A stretch of 64,000 bases of DNA. Source: Segetibacter sp. (GTDB lineage Bacteria; Bacteroidota; Bacteroidia; Chitinophagales; Chitinophagaceae). The notes under the pieces are model-generated. The model was not told the origin of the DNA and ran no database searches. It worked only from the letters and a program-made list of their open reading frames with translations. Location: positions 62,001 through 126,000 of the forward strand of contig JAQBNO010000110.1 of the NCBI GenBank assembly GCA_028288485.1, in the 5' to 3' direction. Position 1 is the first letter of the stretch; the number at the start of each line of letters is the position of its first letter. Below are positions 43,593 to 53,667 of this stretch, one piece after another. The position numbers were made by a program, and so were the translations under genes.

Positions 43593-44801
43593 CTAAGGTA
43601 CTTTCGCTTTAAACTTCCCTCCCGTAATCGTTATTTTTTGATTAGCGGGGTTTAGCGCCGTTCCATTGAATGTTCCTTCTACTACTTTCGTTATGTCGTT
43701 ATATGCTGTAATAACTACTGTTACCTCGACGCCTGTTGAACCGGGATGTGCTTCATAAATCAAATCGAGGTTGGCATTATTCTTATAAAATTCGAAAATT
43801 GAATTGGTTGAAGTTTTATAAGTTCCCGTTTTAACTACTTTGGAAGCACCTGAAATAGCAACGAAGATTACCATACCCGTATCCTGGCTTTTATTAAGGC
43901 CATAAAGCTCTAAAATGATGGCGTTGGGAGAGTCTGTTATTGCGACGTCATCAAAATGTCCTTGATATGAGTTCTGTCCCTGGCTGAACTTCCAGGCGGT
44001 GTCGATCTTATTTATATCTGTAATGGGTGTGCCGCCTCCACCACCGCCTGTACCAGTAGTGTCAGCCGCGGCAACGTTTACTACAAAGCTGCAATTACTG
44101 GTGCCTGCTGTAACAGGCATTGTAGCGTTTCCTAATTTCGTAGGTGTACCGCTCGCTTGAAGCGTAACAGGTTGACTTCCTAATTTTGTAAAGTTTCCTG
44201 CAGTACTAAACTTCATTCCATTGACTGTAGAGGTAGCAATTGAGTAACCACCTACACTGGCAACATTTACCTGTAGAATAACTTTATTGGCGGTACCAAG
44301 TGGAGTTCCAACTTTATAAGTACCCTGTATAGTAGCATTTGTACATGATGTGGGCGATCCCACTAATGAATAATTTGCACCAACAGCTCCAATCACCGGT
44401 ATTGTAAAAGTGCAGGTACTGTTATTAAAGGTTACCCGAAAATCAGTATTCTCGGCCAGCGTTGGCTTCCCTTTTGCTTTCAGCTTTATACTTTGAAGTC
44501 CTGTATCGATTGCCAAACCCGAGTCCTGGAATGAAATACCATTTTGAAGATCGGTGTAAATTTTATAGTTACCGGGTGTGGTAATATGAGCCATAACAGT
44601 AACATAATTACTGTCTCCCATGTCACTGTCCTGCGTGTATAATCCACTAATTGTTATCGGTTGACAATCACCTGAAGAGCTTTTAAGGCTGCCGGTAGCC
44701 GCAACATTACCAAAACCCGTTTCAAAGCTTAGCTCTTTTTGGCAGGCCGCAAAAAAGAAAAAGCCCGCCACAACTATTGCCAAATACTTTAATGTTTTCA
44801 T
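43593..44801 (-). CDS. Lipoprotein with duplicated beta domain
   Basis: A 402-residue lipoprotein. The lipobox FFAAC puts the lipid on Cys20 (MKTLKYLAIVVAGFFFFAAC). Two homologous ~100-residue units follow, at about 47-140 and 151-245; both carry an ISGLYT/IQGTYK start, a NGISF/NGMKF middle, a LQSIKLKAKGKPT / SQPVTLQASGTPT strand pair and a CTFTI/CSFVV end. A Gly-rich linker (TGTGGGGGGTP) leads to a C-terminal ~130-residue domain. The function is unknown; it is probably an outer-membrane surface protein. Confidence 0.85.
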   Translation of the reverse strand: MKTLKYLAIVVAGFFFFAACQKELSFETGFGNVAATGSLKSSSGDCQPITISGLYTQDSDMGDSNYVTVMAHITTPGNYKIYTDLQNGISFQDSGLAIDTGLQSIKLKAKGKPTLAENTDFRVTFNNSTCTFTIPVIGAVGANYSLVGSPTSCTNATIQGTYKVGTPLGTANKVILQVNVASVGGYSIATSTVNGMKFSTAGNFTKLGSQPVTLQASGTPTKLGNATMPVTAGTSNCSFVVNVAAADTTGTGGGGGGTPITDINKIDTAWKFSQGQNSYQGHFDDVAITDSPNAIILELYGLNKSQDTGMVIFVAISGASKVVKTGTYKTSTNSIFEFYKNNANLDLIYEAHPGSTGVEVTVVITAYNDITKVVEGTFNGTALNPANQKITITGGKFKAKVP

Positions 44802-45048
44802 GCGACAAAGAAAAAGTTTTTTATTGAAAGAATTTTAGGCAAGATTTTATTTATTCCATCAATAACGCTGCCTAAAGATATCTATTGTTGTTTTGTGATA
44901 TCTACAACACTTTTTTTAACTTTTCGTAAGTTTTTCCATAAGTTTAAAACAATTAATTAAAAAAGTTAAAGCAACTATCATAATATCGACAGCCTGTATT
45001 GTAACGAAAACTGGAAAACTTACTTGTTTCATTACCCACCGAATTATC

Positions 45049-46044
45049 CTATATTATGATGCCATTACCTTGCAAATCCGGTTTTTGAACGATAGCATTA
45101 ATATTGGATAAGGTAACCACTGCTATTTGAGTGAGTGCCTCGCTTGTAAAGAAACCCTGGTGGGCAGTAATTAATACATTTGAAAAGCTCATCAGTCGCG
45201 ATATAACATCATCTAAAATAATTCCGCCCGATAGGTCCCGGAAGAATAATTTTTCCTCCTGTTCATAAACATCAATTCCCACATAACCGAGTTTACCCGA
45301 TTTCAGCCCTTCAATTACTGCCTTTGTATCCACCAGTCCACCACGGCTTGTATTAATCAGCATAGCGCCGGTCTTCATCATTTCAATTGTATCTTGGTTA
45401 ATAAGATTATGGGTTTGTTCATTCAAAGGCGAATGCAAAGAAATAATATCGCTTTCTGAAATCAGGTCAATTAACGGCAGGTATGTGACTCCCCACGACT
45501 CCACTTCTTTGTTGGCAATTAGGTCGAAGGCCAAAACTTTACATCCGAAACCAAGCATAATTTTACAAAAAGCACGGCCAATATTACCTGTTCCTATAAC
45601 CCCTACTGTTTTGTTGTGCAGATCAAAGCCAAGTAATCCGTTTAGCGAAAAGTTTTGTTCACGCACCCGGTTATAAGCCTTGTGTGTTTTCCGGTTTAGC
45701 GTCAGTATCATGGCTACGGCATGTTCTGCAACTGCTTCGGGGGAGTATGCCGGCACCCGACAAACTTTTATATTATTTTCCTTTGCGGCGCCGAGATCAA
45801 TATTATTAAAGCCGGCACACCTGAGTGCTATTATTTTAACTCCTTTTTCCGCCAGGCATTCAATAACTTCTTTAGAAACCTTGTCGTTTACAAACACACA
45901 AACAGCCACGCTATTTGTAACAAGGTTAACGGTCTTTTCATCCAATCCTGCTTCTATAAACTCTAATTCGAAGTCGAAATCACCATTGTGCTTAATAAAA
46001 AATTCCTTGTCGTAAGGCTGGGTGGAGAAGAACGTTATTTTCAT
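45049..46044 (-). CDS. 2-hydroxyacid dehydrogenase, D-lactate dehydrogenase-like
   Basis: A 331-residue NAD-dependent enzyme that reduces pyruvate or a related keto acid. The Rossmann motif is VGVIGTGNIGRAF (about 146-158). The catalytic residues are Arg in NTSRGGLVDT (about 234), Glu in IDVYEQEE (about 263) and His in LITAHQGF (about 295). AYSPEAVAEHAVAMIL matches the LdhA group. The length is normal. Without a search, other D-2-hydroxyacid substrates cannot be excluded. Confidence 0.92.
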   Translation of the reverse strand: MKITFFSTQPYDKEFFIKHNGDFDFELEFIEAGLDEKTVNLVTNSVAVCVFVNDKVSKEVIECLAEKGVKIIALRCAGFNNIDLGAAKENNIKVCRVPAYSPEAVAEHAVAMILTLNRKTHKAYNRVREQNFSLNGLLGFDLHNKTVGVIGTGNIGRAFCKIMLGFGCKVLAFDLIANKEVESWGVTYLPLIDLISESDIISLHSPLNEQTHNLINQDTIEMMKTGAMLINTSRGGLVDTKAVIEGLKSGKLGYVGIDVYEQEEKLFFRDLSGGIILDDVISRLMSFSNVLITAHQGFFTSEALTQIAVVTLSNINAIVQKPDLQGNGIII

Positions 46045-46765
46045 TATTTAATACTTTGAAAGCCGAAATAGATTGAAGTTAGCTGCAATTAAATTAAAAA
46101 AGCAGTAAGTAGATGTGATTATAATTCCTTCAGGCAATGATTTCCATCATTATTGGCATAGTAAATTGGCTGCAAAGCTTTGTTTTTTTTTGTTACCGGC
46201 TGTAGTCACCTGGTCAGCATCCTTGCCACGCTCGCTTGTACTGTAACCCATTATTTAGCGTGCGGTTTTTATCCTTTGCCTTTCGAACGGTACCCTCAAG
46301 TTGCCGAAGGGGTTACACTCTTGTGCTGTTAATACAATACTTCGCAGCTTACAAAACAGGTAAACTTGCGCCGGTCATTCTTTTGTTATTTGGATATCCT
46401 GGTTTGAATTATTCCATTTCCCGGCATTAAACTCTTGTTACTAATTTTTTCGGGTGGGCAATTTCGTCAACCGCCCCCAACTCTTACCGCCTTCCTGATT
46501 AGGTTGCCAGCAGCTATTCGCCGACTTCATTTATTTATCATTTTAAACGTAAGGCTATTCCTTTAATAATAATAGCCGCTCCAAAAAATGAAACGGCTGT
46601 TATCATTTGATTAGCCCGGAAGTCATCGGACTTGAGCTAGAAAGGTTGTTGCTGATGAGCCTTTTCCGGTTGGCAACATTGCTAAAACCCGACAGTAACA
46701 GTATAAGAGTACCGGGTGGCGGAACGATGCCTACTCGAATTGCTGCGGCCTGGCTCAAAAAAAAA
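46045..46765. other. Intergenic region with a long repeat copy
   Basis: 721 bp between two minus-strand genes. It has a long dispersed-repeat copy at 46183-46328 and a weak AGCCG/CGGCT hairpin at 46574-46598 that might terminate fumC. Open frames at 46236-46430 and 46607-46927 overlap the repeat or fumC and were rejected. Confidence 0.55.
46183..46328 (+). repeat. Dispersed intergenic repeat, long copy
   Basis: TTTTTTTTTGTTACCGGCT, 16 nt, CATCCTTGCCACGCTCGCTT, GTACTGTAA, then CATTATTTAGCGTGCGGTTT and a second core-like GGTTACACTCTTGTGCTG at the far end. It closely matches the copy at 55052. Confidence 0.75.
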
Positions 46766-48172
46766 TCACTTCAACTCACCTACCATGTTAGCCGGAATAA
46801 CCAATTGGTCGAATTCTTCAGAAGTTACATATCCAAGTTTAACAGCCATTTCTTTCAACGTAGTTCCCTCTCTGTGTGCTTTTTGTGCAATTTCCGCCGC
46901 TTTATAATAACCGATCTTGGTATTTAACGACGTAACAAGCATTAAGCTGTTGTCGACGTGTTTTTTAATATTTGCTTCGATGGCTTCTATGCCAACCGCA
47001 CATTTATCGTTAAAGCTTACACAACCATCGCCAATTAACCTCGCACTATGGAGGAAGTTATAGATCATTACCGGTTTAAACACGTTCAATTCGAAGTGGC
47101 CCATGGCTCCACCAACATTTATAGAAACGTCGTTACCCATAACCTGCGCAGAAATCATGGTTAGCGCTTCACTTTGAGTGGGGTTTACTTTACCTGGCAT
47201 TATAGAAGATCCTGGTTCGTTGTCGGGAATAAATATTTCACCGATACCGCTTCGTGGGCCGGAAGACAACATCCGGATGTCGTTCGCAATCTTCATCAGG
47301 CTTACTGCAACAGTTTTCAACGCTCCGTGAGCTTCTACAATCGCGTCGTGTGCAGCAAGGGCTTCAAATTTATTTTCGGCAGTTATAAAAGGCAGCCCGG
47401 TCAGTTGCGCAATATATTTTGCAACATTTTCTGAATAGCCCTTAGGTGTATTAATACCTGTTCCTACCGCAGTGCCTCCTAACGCAAGCTCTGTTAAATG
47501 CGCAAGAGTATTATTGATGGCCTTTAACCCGTGGTCTAACTGGCTTACATAACCGCTAATTTCCTGACCAAGTGTAAGAGGTGTTGCGTCCATGAAATGG
47601 GTACGGCCAATTTTAACCACATGCATGAACTGCCTGCTTTTTTCTGCAAGCGTATCTCGCAGTTTTTTTATACCCGGAATGGTTACTTCAGTGAGGATTT
47701 TATAAGCAGCAATATGCATAGCCGTCGGAAAAGTATCGTTGGACGACTGCGATTTGTTTACATCGTCATTAGGGTGCAGGAACTTTTCTTTATCAGTTAA
47801 TTCACCGCCTTTTATTACGTGACCACGGTAAGCGACCACTTCGTTTACATTCATGTTGCTTTGTGTGCCGCTCCCGGTTTGCCATACTACAAGTGGAAAC
47901 TGGTCGTCGAGTTTGCCTTCCAATATCTCATCGCACACCTGTCCTATTAAGTCACTTTTTTCCTTAGGCAAAACACCCGCATCTACATTGGTAAGTGCTG
48001 CCGCTTTCTTAAGATATGCAAAGGCTTTAATGATCTCTTTCGGCATCTTGTTTATATCCTGTGCTATCTTGAAATTCTCGATACTGCGTTGGGTTTGAGC
48101 GCCCCAATAGACATGAGAAGGCACTTTTACTTCGCCCATCGTATCTTTTTCTATCCGGTAATCCATATTCAT
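46766..48172 (-). CDS. fumC: Class II fumarate hydratase
   Basis: A 468-residue iron-independent fumarase that interconverts fumarate and malate in the TCA cycle. [16 protein letters not shown] (about 325-340) is the superfamily signature with the mobile catalytic Ser. [16 protein letters not shown] and [15 protein letters not shown] are substrate-binding blocks. The start could also be two codons downstream (MDYRIEKD). The length and motifs match FumC rather than aspartase. Confidence 0.95.
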   Translation of the reverse strand: MNMDYRIEKDTMGEVKVPSHVYWGAQTQRSIENFKIAQDINKMPKEIIKAFAYLKKAAALTNVDAGVLPKEKSDLIGQVCDEILEGKLDDQFPLVVWQTGSGTQSNMNVNEVVAYRGHVIKGGELTDKEKFLHPNDDVNKSQSSNDTFPTAMHIAAYKILTEVTIPGIKKLRDTLAEKSRQFMHVVKIGRTHFMDATPLTLGQEISGYVSQLDHGLKAINNTLAHLTELALGGTAVGTGINTPKGYSENVAKYIAQLTGLPFITAENKFEALAAHDAIVEAHGALKTVAVSLMKIANDIRMLSSGPRSGIGEIFIPDNEPGSSIMPGKVNPTQSEALTMISAQVMGNDVSINVGGAMGHFELNVFKPVMIYNFLHSARLIGDGCVSFNDKCAVGIEAIEANIKKHVDNSLMLVTSLNTKIGYYKAAEIAQKAHREGTTLKEMAVKLGYVTSEEFDQLVIPANMVGELK

Positions 48173-48683
48173 TTGTTTAAATTGTTAATGGCTATCTAGC
48201 TGAAAGATTGTATAAAAAGATGCAAAAAATAACTGGAAAAAGCCCACTCAAAAGTATGTAAGCATGGCGCTGTCTTACAAATACAAACGGATTTTGATAC
48301 TACGCCTGAAAAATTAACTTCCTCCGAATTTCCCGGCAAAATTAACTTCTTTTACTATTAATAGTGCTGCTTCAAAGCAGGAAGATAACGGATAAGAATT
48401 TTTGGAGTGGCTTGAACGAACTCTTTTCCGATGGTAACGAGCCGATTATTTTTTCATTTAAATTCTCTTATTATAATCTGCCTTTATTAATTCCATGGCA
48501 GGTATTACGCTTTCACCACCTTATTCTGTATCCCCGTGTTTTACTGAATGTGGAAACACATATAACCAATTTTCTTATTAGCCTCTACATTTAAAACCGT
48601 ACTATTTTATAAAATCATGAATTTTTACTTACTATAAATGATATTTTTGTGAGGATTAATTAATTTGTAAGCTAAACAGCAAT
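48173..48683. other. Divergent intergenic region
   Basis: 511 bp, AT-rich. A TATTTTTG box (48642-48649) serves the GNAT gene. A small CTGCTT/AAGCAG hairpin lies near 48366-48380. No gene was recognised. Confidence 0.45.
48642..48649 (+). promoter_or_regulatory. -7 promoter box of the GNAT gene
   Basis: TATTTTTG, 34 nt before the ATG. Confidence 0.5.
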
Positions 48684-49112
48684 ATGCCATTAAAAATAAT
48701 CGATTACGGCAGCAAGGAATATAAGCAGATGGTGGAGTTACGCAGGCAAATTTTGCGGAAACCGTTAGGGCTTGACTTTACCCCTGAAGACCTGGAAAAA
48801 GAAAAAAATGATTTGCTGATTGCTGCCTACGAGGATGACCAAATGCTTGGTTGTTGCATGCTTACCCAGGTTGAACCTGATACAGTCAGGTTGAGACAAA
48901 TGGCCGTAAAAGCAGGCCTCCAGGGGAAAGGTATTGGCCGGGTTTTAATGCAGTTTGCAGAAAACATTGCGCGGGACCGTGGAAATAAAAAATTAACCAT
49001 GCATGCCCGAAAATCGGCCGCCGGTTTTTATGAAAAATTAGGATACCAGCTTACAGGGGAAGAATTTACAGAAGTAACAATACCTCACTATATCATGGAA
49101 AAATATTTGTAG
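48684..49112 (+). CDS. GNAT family N-acetyltransferase
   Basis: A 142-residue acetyl-CoA-dependent acetyltransferase with the usual fold. LRQMAVKAGLQGKGIGRVLMQFAENIA (about 72-98) holds the Q-x-x-G-x-G/A acetyl-CoA loop, and LTMHARKSAAGFYEKLGYQLTGEEF is the C-terminal block. The overall pattern is close to the ElaA/YkwB-type small GNATs. The substrate is unknown. Its TAG directly abuts the stop of the convergent gene. Confidence 0.92.
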   Translation: MPLKIIDYGSKEYKQMVELRRQILRKPLGLDFTPEDLEKEKNDLLIAAYEDDQMLGCCMLTQVEPDTVRLRQMAVKAGLQGKGIGRVLMQFAENIARDRGNKKLTMHARKSAAGFYEKLGYQLTGEEFTEVTIPHYIMEKYL

Positions 49113-49595
49113 CTATTTCTTTTTCCCTATTCTTTCATGCAGCAGTCTTCGCAGGTCATCTAAATTACCATCCTTTTCAACGGCAGCCTTTGGCACTAAA
49201 AAGAATGACCGGCTGTCGAAGTATAAGTGAATAAAATGCGGACTTTCAACATATGATGTAAATTTTGCCCAGTTCCATTCAGTATATCCGCGCTCATTTT
49301 CCACACGTACCCGGTGCTCCCCAAAAGTCATCTTAAAAGTATCTTTGAATGTAGAAGCTTTATTATAAACAGTGTTAGGTAAAATAAACCAAAAGCAAGC
49401 CATTAAACCTACCCATAATATGGAACTTACCAGGAACGCAACCGCGGAGACTTTTCGAAAATAGAATAGTGCGGCGGCAAATATGGCAAATACATTAACC
49501 AAGATCATCAAAGCCCTTACTTCTGTTCGTCCTATAAAATGATACCTGAGCGCTTGTATCACCAACTTCTTGTCGTAAGCAAAAAAAATTTCCAT
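49113..49595 (-). CDS. YcxB-like membrane protein
   Basis: A 160-residue protein with two membrane helices (about 30-48 and 52-72) and a C-terminal soluble domain with GEHRVRVENERGYTEWNWAKFTSYVES and FIHLYFDSRSFFLVPKAAV, the pattern of the YcxB-like family (function unknown). The start at 49595 was preferred over 49616 because a TACTTTTG box lies between them. The gene is tail-to-tail with the GNAT, with no base between the stops. Confidence 0.78.
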   Translation of the reverse strand: MEIFFAYDKKLVIQALRYHFIGRTEVRALMILVNVFAIFAAALFYFRKVSAVAFLVSSILWVGLMACFWFILPNTVYNKASTFKDTFKMTFGEHRVRVENERGYTEWNWAKFTSYVESPHFIHLYFDSRSFFLVPKAAVEKDGNLDDLRRLLHERIGKKK

Positions 49596-49613
49596 GAAAG
49601 AATTTTGGAACAC

Positions 49614-49621
49614 CAAAAGTA
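49614..49621 (-). promoter_or_regulatory. -7 promoter box of the YcxB-like gene
   Basis: TACTTTTG on the minus strand, 18 nt before the chosen ATG. Confidence 0.5.
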
Positions 49622-49766
49622 ATTAAAAGAGGTCCGACTGGCAAAAACTACTTGCCTGATGAAATACCTCCACTTTAATTTCGTGTCACTTACTTATACT
49701 TAACGTTTTTATTGCAGCCGTTAATAAAACAGCCTGTTGTTTGCTTATTAGAATTACTGGCGGTCG

Positions 49767-49820
49767 AAGTGTGCGACGCAACAATTTCGAACAAAGATCT
49801 TCGGTTGATTACCAAAAAAA
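49767..49820 (-). repeat. Dispersed intergenic repeat
   Basis: GTGTGCGACGCAACAATT, then 16-17 nt, then GGTTGATTACCAAAAAAA. Core and second block are both recognisable. Confidence 0.7.
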
Positions 49821-49886
49821 ACTTCATCTCTCCCTGGAGACTATTAATAACAATATACCAGGCCGCAAAAATATCCCTAACAAAAA

Positions 49887-49911
49887 ACCCCTGATATTTT
49901 ACATCAAGGGT
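49887..49911 (-). terminator. nrdJ terminator
   Basis: On the minus strand, ACCCTTGAT / ATCAGGGGT (one mismatch) is followed by a T-run. It lies 26 bp after the nrdJ stop. Confidence 0.65.
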
Positions 49912-49936
49912 TCTTAGCGCTTTTATCCTAAAAAAC

Positions 49937-52900
49937 TTAACTACATCCCATACTGTTACCGCAGTTCAGGCACTTGTAACAAGTACCGCTACGAAGCGTA
50001 ATGTGGCCGCAGGTATTACAGGCAGGCGCATCGCTTTGCATATTTTTGGCGGCAGCATTTACTGCATCTAAACCCGCTTCAACTTTTGAAGCAATCTTTT
50101 GCTTTTGCGGCTGAGTAACATGTGAACCATTTAAGGACGCAGAAGGTGTAATCCTAATACTGCTGAGTTCGTTCTTGTCGTCTACGTCATCGCCGAGATT
50201 GCTTAGCTCCGGCTTATCCAATACATGAACCAAATCGGTGCGGCCCATATATTCGTAAGCAAGGCAACGGAATATGAAGTCAACAATTGAAGTGGTTGTT
50301 TTAATATTTGGATGATCGACCATTCCCGCAGGTTCGAACTTAGTAAATACGAACTTTTCAACAAACTCTTCTAACGGAACTCCATATTGAAGACCGACAG
50401 AAACGGCAATGGCAAAACAGTTCATGAGACTGCGTAGGGTGGAGCCCTCTTTAGCAAGGTCGATAAATATTTCCCCTAATGTATTATCGTTGTATTCACC
50501 GGTACGTAAGAATATAACCTGCCCGCCAATTTTTGCCTTTTGTGTAAAGCCGCGACGTTTGCCTGGCAAAGATTTGCGTTGTACAATATCACTTAGTTTA
50601 CGCTTCAGTTGAGTATCGGTAGAAGCGTGCATACGCTTCGTAACCTCTTCCAATAACTCCTCAACAGTTAATTTACTAAGGTCAACGATGTTCGATTGGG
50701 GTTGTTCTACTTCTGCTTTCGTTTCTTCGGCTTCAGTAACTTTCTTTTTCTTATCGCTTTTGTTGCTAAGGGGCTGAGAAAGTTTAGACCCATCGCGGTA
50801 TAATGCATTTGCTTTTAAACCCAGTTGCCAGCTAAGCATATAACAATCTGCGATCTCTTCAACCGATGCTTCGTTTGGAAGATTAATGGTTTTTGAAATG
50901 GCTCCGCTGATAAACGGCTGAGTAGCACCCATCATACGGATGTGACCGTAAGCATGAATAAAACGTTCACCCTTTTTACCACATTTGTTTGCACAGTCAA
51001 AAACCGATAAATGCTCCGGTTTTAAGTAAGGTGCACCTTCCACCGTCATCGTACCACAGATATAATCGTTTGCAGCGTCTATTTGTTCATCGGTAAAACC
51101 AAGTGCTTCCAACAAGTTGAAGTTCCAGTCGCTGTACTCTGCCGCAGTAAAGCCTAATCTTTCAAGGCAGGCTTCACCCAATGCAAACCTGTTGAATACA
51201 AAACTTATTTCGAATGCAGCTTTTACAGCTTCACTTAGCTTTTGAATTTCTTCAGCAATAAATCCTTTTTCGCTTAATGATTGAGGATTGATAAATGGAG
51301 CCCCGTCGAAAGTTCCGGAACCAACAGCATATTTAATAATTGCATCCGCTTCTTTAGCAGTATACTTTAGGTTTTTTAATGCCTGGGGAACCGATTGGTT
51401 GATAATCTTAAAATAACCGCCACCGCTTAATTTTTTAAATTTAACCAGTGCAAAATCAGGTTCAACACCAGTCGTATCGCAGTCCATTACTAAACCGATT
51501 GTTCCGGTTGGAGCGATAACTGTTGTCTGAGCATTTCTATAACCGTATTTTTCACCCATTTCAACAGCATCATCCCAGGCTTTGCAGGCAGCAGTTAACA
51601 GGTAATCAGGACAATATTGTGCTTTTATACCTTGTGGCTTAAGGCTTAATTTTTCATAACTGTCTGCATCGTAAGCGGCTAAACGGTGATTACGAATAAC
51701 ACGCAGCATATCTTCTTTATTCTCCTCGTAACGAACAAATGGACCCTGGTATTTCGCTATTTCCGCACTAGTGCTATAAGCAACACCTGTCATGATAGCT
51801 GAAATAGCCCCCGCAATACCACGAGCTTCCTCGCTGTCGTAAGCAATACCGCTAACCATTAGTACACTTCCCAGGTTGGCAAAGCCAAGACCCAGGGTTC
51901 TGTATTCATAAGAAAGCTGTGCCACTTCTTTACTTGGAAATTGCGCCATTAAAACAGAAACTTCCAAAACCACTGTCCATAAGCGGCAGGTATATTCAAA
52001 ACCTTCTACATCAAACTGGTTAGTATCGTCGTCATGAAACTTCCTGAGGTTAACTGAAGCCAGGTTACAGGCTGTGTTGTCGAGGAACATATACTCAGAG
52101 CATGGATTAGAAGCCCTGATCTCTCCGCCTTTAGGACAAGTGTGCCATTCGTTAATGGTGGTGTTGTATTGTGTACCAGGATCAGCGCATCTCCAGGCAG
52201 CATAAGAAATTTTGTTCCACAATTCTTTTGAAGAGATCTTCCTCATTACCCGGCCATCTGTTCTTGCTTTCAGTTCCCAGTCTTCACCTTTCTCCAGCTT
52301 CTCAAAGAATTCGTTTGGAATACGAACCGAGTTATTAGAGTTTTGGCCCGAGACGGTGCGATAAGCCTCTCCTTCGTAGTCACTGGCATAACCGGCAGCT
52401 ATTAAAGCCCCTACTTTCTTTTCCTCTTCAACTTTCCAATCAATAAAATTCACAATTTCAGGATGGTCAAGATCCAAACAGACCATTTTTGCGGCGCGAC
52501 GTGTTGTTCCACCACTTTTAATTGCTCCTGCTGCCCTGTCACCTATCTTCAAAAAACTCATCAAACCACTTGATGTACCGCCACCACTTAGCTTCTCTCC
52601 CTCAGCCCGAATATTAGAGAAGTTAGATCCAACACCCGACCCATATTTAAAAATTCTTGCTTCACGTACCCACAGATCCATTATACCGCCGTCACCCACC
52701 AAATCATCATCAACACTTAAAATGAAACATGCATGAGGCTGAGGCCTTTCGTATGCCGATGTCGATTTTTTTAGTACCCCATCGTTCTGATCCACAAAAT
52801 AATGCCCTTGTGGTTTTCCGGTAATTCCATAACTCTCATACAAACCGGTGTTGAACCACTGCGGACTGTTCGGTACGCATGCCTGGTTTAAAATACTATA

Positions 52901-53266
52901 TACCAGCTCTTCATAAAAAACCTGTGCATCTTCCGGACTATTAAAGTAGCTATATTTTTCGCCCCACACTCTCCAGCAGTTGGCCATGCGATGAGCAACC
53001 TGCTTTGCCGATGTTTCTCTTCCAAGACTTCCGTCAGCTTGCGGTACACCAGCTTTACGGAAATACTTTTGTGCAATGATATCAGTCGCGATCTGGCTCC
53101 ATTGTGCAGGAACCTCGCAATTTTTCATTTCAAAAACAACTTCACCCGATGGATTGCGGATGATACTGGTTCGATAGTCGTAAGTGAACATATCGAATGG
53201 AGATACGCCTTCTTTGGTAAAGCGACGAGGGAACTGCAGTCCCTTAGTGGTTTGTTTTACGGCCAT
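49937..53266 (-). CDS. nrdJ: Adenosylcobalamin-dependent (class II) ribonucleotide reductase
   Basis: A 1,109-residue class II reductase that makes deoxynucleotides with a B12-derived radical. ASNPCSEYMFLDNTACNLASVNLRKF is the core active-site block, GSGVGSNFSNIRAEGEKLSGGG is a substrate-binding loop, and VIAPTGTIGLVMDCDTTGVEPDFALVKFK is a family hallmark. The C-terminus carries redox and zinc-ribbon cysteines (CNTCGH and CYKCLNCGNSMGC). The start MAVKQTTKG at 53266 was chosen over a TTG two codons upstream. No class I or III genes are nearby, and no cobalamin-riboswitch pattern was seen upstream. Confidence 0.96.
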   Translation of the reverse strand: MAVKQTTKGLQFPRRFTKEGVSPFDMFTYDYRTSIIRNPSGEVVFEMKNCEVPAQWSQIATDIIAQKYFRKAGVPQADGSLGRETSAKQVAHRMANCWRVWGEKYSYFNSPEDAQVFYEELVYSILNQACVPNSPQWFNTGLYESYGITGKPQGHYFVDQNDGVLKKSTSAYERPQPHACFILSVDDDLVGDGGIMDLWVREARIFKYGSGVGSNFSNIRAEGEKLSGGGTSSGLMSFLKIGDRAAGAIKSGGTTRRAAKMVCLDLDHPEIVNFIDWKVEEEKKVGALIAAGYASDYEGEAYRTVSGQNSNNSVRIPNEFFEKLEKGEDWELKARTDGRVMRKISSKELWNKISYAAWRCADPGTQYNTTINEWHTCPKGGEIRASNPCSEYMFLDNTACNLASVNLRKFHDDDTNQFDVEGFEYTCRLWTVVLEVSVLMAQFPSKEVAQLSYEYRTLGLGFANLGSVLMVSGIAYDSEEARGIAGAISAIMTGVAYSTSAEIAKYQGPFVRYEENKEDMLRVIRNHRLAAYDADSYEKLSLKPQGIKAQYCPDYLLTAACKAWDDAVEMGEKYGYRNAQTTVIAPTGTIGLVMDCDTTGVEPDFALVKFKKLSGGGYFKIINQSVPQALKNLKYTAKEADAIIKYAVGSGTFDGAPFINPQSLSEKGFIAEEIQKLSEAVKAAFEISFVFNRFALGEACLERLGFTAAEYSDWNFNLLEALGFTDEQIDAANDYICGTMTVEGAPYLKPEHLSVFDCANKCGKKGERFIHAYGHIRMMGATQPFISGAISKTINLPNEASVEEIADCYMLSWQLGLKANALYRDGSKLSQPLSNKSDKKKKVTEAEETKAEVEQPQSNIVDLSKLTVEELLEEVTKRMHASTDTQLKRKLSDIVQRKSLPGKRRGFTQKAKIGGQVIFLRTGEYNDNTLGEIFIDLAKEGSTLRSLMNCFAIAVSVGLQYGVPLEEFVEKFVFTKFEPAGMVDHPNIKTTTSIVDFIFRCLAYEYMGRTDLVHVLDKPELSNLGDDVDDKNELSSIRITPSASLNGSHVTQPQKQKIASKVEAGLDAVNAAAKNMQSDAPACNTCGHITLRSGTCYKCLNCGNSMGCS

Positions 53267-53439
53267 GAGCAAAAAATTTATGTTGAGTTGTGAAGGAATT
53301 AAAATCAGCCCTAAATCTTATAGGGGAAGACGAAAATATCAGGCTTTTTCGAAAAAAAGGAGTCTATAATATCCCCTTACTGTTAATAACTACTCCAAAT
53401 TCAAACCTGTATTGAGTTGTATGATTTTCTCACATTCTT

Positions 53440-53667
53440 GTGTAAAAGAAACCAGAGAAAGTTCTGCAGAAATGTTAGAAAATAAAAAAAGAATACCTTG
53501 GATATTCGCATTTCATTCCTTAGAACCAGAAAAAAACAACCCCGAAGGTTCCAGCTTCTTGGGCGTTATGTATCATATAATTTAACATGGTGAAGATGGT
53601 AATCACCAATTTTACTATCCTAAGGCATTTTATTGCAAGCCCAGTTTGTCATCGCTGGGCTTTTTGT
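53440..53667 (+). ncRNA. Candidate small RNA ending at the orphan terminator
   Basis: The 5' end is unknown. The support is only an intergenic GGTGA...TCACC hairpin and a good terminator. No Rfam family was recognised by eye. Confidence 0.25.
53637..53667 (+). terminator. Orphan terminator
   Basis: AAGCCCAG / CTGGGCTT with a 10-nt loop and a TTTTTG tail. No coding sequence lies upstream on the plus strand within several kilobases. Confidence 0.7.

Larger units (their letters stand above)
49617..49936. other. Intergenic region with a repeat copy
   Basis: It holds a -7 box for the upstream minus gene, a dispersed repeat at 49767-49820 and the nrdJ terminator. No gene was recognised. Confidence 0.5.

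Noticed and set aside
46607-46927. Plus-strand open frame at the 3' end of fumC
   Set aside because: It is antisense to the confident fumC C-terminus and has no start context.
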